From: Nitrosomonas sp.
GTDB lineage: Bacteria; Pseudomonadota; Gammaproteobacteria; Burkholderiales; Nitrosomonadaceae
Assembly: GCA_016703745.1 (NCBI GenBank)
Contig: JADJBK010000006.1
Location: forward strand, 62,001 to 126,000
Reading direction: 5' to 3'
DNA length: 64,000 nucleotides
Shown here piece after piece: positions 63,604 to 64,000 of this stretch. Every line of letters starts with the position of its first letter. Position 1 is the first letter of the stretch. The notes below the pieces were generated by a model. That model did no database searches. It had not been told where the DNA came from and saw only the letters and a list, made by a program, of their open reading frames with translations. A program made the translations under genes and the position numbers.

Positions 63604-64000
63604 ATGAATTCACTGGCGCAACTGGATCAACTCAACCTCGATACGGCCACCAAACAACAGGTGGTCAATCTGGTTCAGGCATTTCAGCTTGATCTGACCC
63701 AGCAAACACAGCAGACAGTTTATGCGCTGGAACTCAAGATTCAGGCGCTCACCCTGGAATTGGCGCATCTGCGCCGTATCCAATTTGGCAGGAAAAATGA
63801 AGCGTTGTCTGCCTTGTCACCCAGGCAGCTTTCTTTGTTTGAAGAATCGGCGCTGACCGATATCACGGCCATTGAGGCTGAAATCGAACAGATCAACAGC
63901 ACACCACCCCCCAATACCACCAAAGTGCCGCGTACCCGCGCCGGTCGTCAGCCGCTGCCAGATCACCTGCCGCGCATCGAACACCGGCATGAACCCGCAT
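63604..64000 (+). CDS. tnpC: IS66 transposase TnpC (copy 3, 3' end outside window)
   Basis: Open from ATG 63604 to the window edge (132 codons): MNSLAQLDQLNLDTATKQQV, the coil region, then RRIQFGRKNEALSALS and the zinc-binding region start LPDHLPRIEHRHEPA. It has none of the frameshifts or stops of units 1 and 2 in the shared part. It is therefore the only candidate here for a functional transposase that could move the compound units in trans. Confidence 0.88.
   Translation, partial: MNSLAQLDQLNLDTATKQQVVNLVQAFQLDLTQQTQQTVYALELKIQALTLELAHLRRIQFGRKNEALSALSPRQLSLFEESALTDITAIEAEIEQINSTPPPNTTKVPRTRAGRQPLPDHLPRIEHRHEPA

Larger units (their letters stand above)
62825..64000 (+). mobile_element. 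IS66 copy 3, left part (continues beyond window)
   Basis: Begins GTAACCGTCCAACGCTCCCA, same orientation as units 1 and 2, preceded by GTACACTT (62817-62824), the expected left target repeat. The right end is outside, so whether it has the inverted tail is unknown. Its left end and genes lack the lesions of units 1 and 2. Confidence 0.92.

Noticed and set aside
1..64000. tRNA or rRNA genes
   Set aside because: No cloverleaf-like or rRNA-like segments were recognised in the intergenic regions by eye; a dedicated RNA search was not possible.

Overview
The window looks like chromosomal DNA of a betaproteobacterium, most probably a Nitrosomonas-like organism. This is a judgement from gene order and protein character (efp-tamA-tamB, an atpIBEFHAGDC-glmU-glmS block, hopanoid genes, a glycogen cluster with two GH57 enzymes, many insertion sequences). 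No ammonia-oxidation gene is present to confirm it.

Layout. 0-7 kb: a type-5 uracil-DNA glycosylase (cut by the window edge), divergent efp with an arginine-type modification loop, then the outer-membrane transport pair tamA/tamB. 7-14.5 kb: glycogen metabolism (two GH57 enzymes and glgC on the minus strand, glgB divergent); no glycogen synthase is seen. 14.5-17.3 kb: decayed IS5, IS3 and ISNCY-like pieces around a class-III aminotransferase. 17.4-29.4 kb: a complete F1Fo ATP synthase operon with a plausible promoter and a strong terminator, then glmU, glmS and glpK. 29.4-32.3 kb: a compound IS66 unit. 32.3-43.7 kb: an amidohydrolase, a formyltransferase-deacetylase fusion, and a FecI/FecR/TonB-receptor/PepSY iron-uptake locus whose receptor gene is split by an IS5 element. 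43.7-47.8 kb: a J-domain protein, two MITE-like elements, a damaged VapC/AbrB pair and an IS1182 element. 47.8-57.5 kb: an HDOD protein and adenylate cyclase pair, cysG, dksA, rimO, a secreted protein, hpnA and a bacteriohemerythrin. 57.6-64 kb: a REP-associated transposase unit, a second compound IS66 unit, a truncated YegI/TerY-P type kinase, and a third IS66 copy running off the window.

The most notable signals are in the mobile DNA. (1) Two IS66 units each consist of a full IS66 followed by an inverted 435-bp copy of the IS66 left end. Both are bounded by perfect 8-bp direct repeats, so the whole compound unit has moved as one element between two copies of the left end. (2) A REP-associated transposase gene sits between inverted REP sequences, and 2 kb away a 209-bp internally deleted derivative keeps both REP ends and the first and last codons of the gene. 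(3) Two different MITE-like families are present; one copy sits inside a REP sequence and another has been split by IS1182. (4) The TonB-receptor disruption is clean: removing the IS5 element and one TTAA repeat restores the reading frame.

Among protein genes, the one-polypeptide fusion of a formyltransferase and a NodB-type deacetylase, the internal J domain with an HPD motif, and the arginine-tipped EF-P loop deserve attention. No tRNA, rRNA or CRISPR array was recognised.
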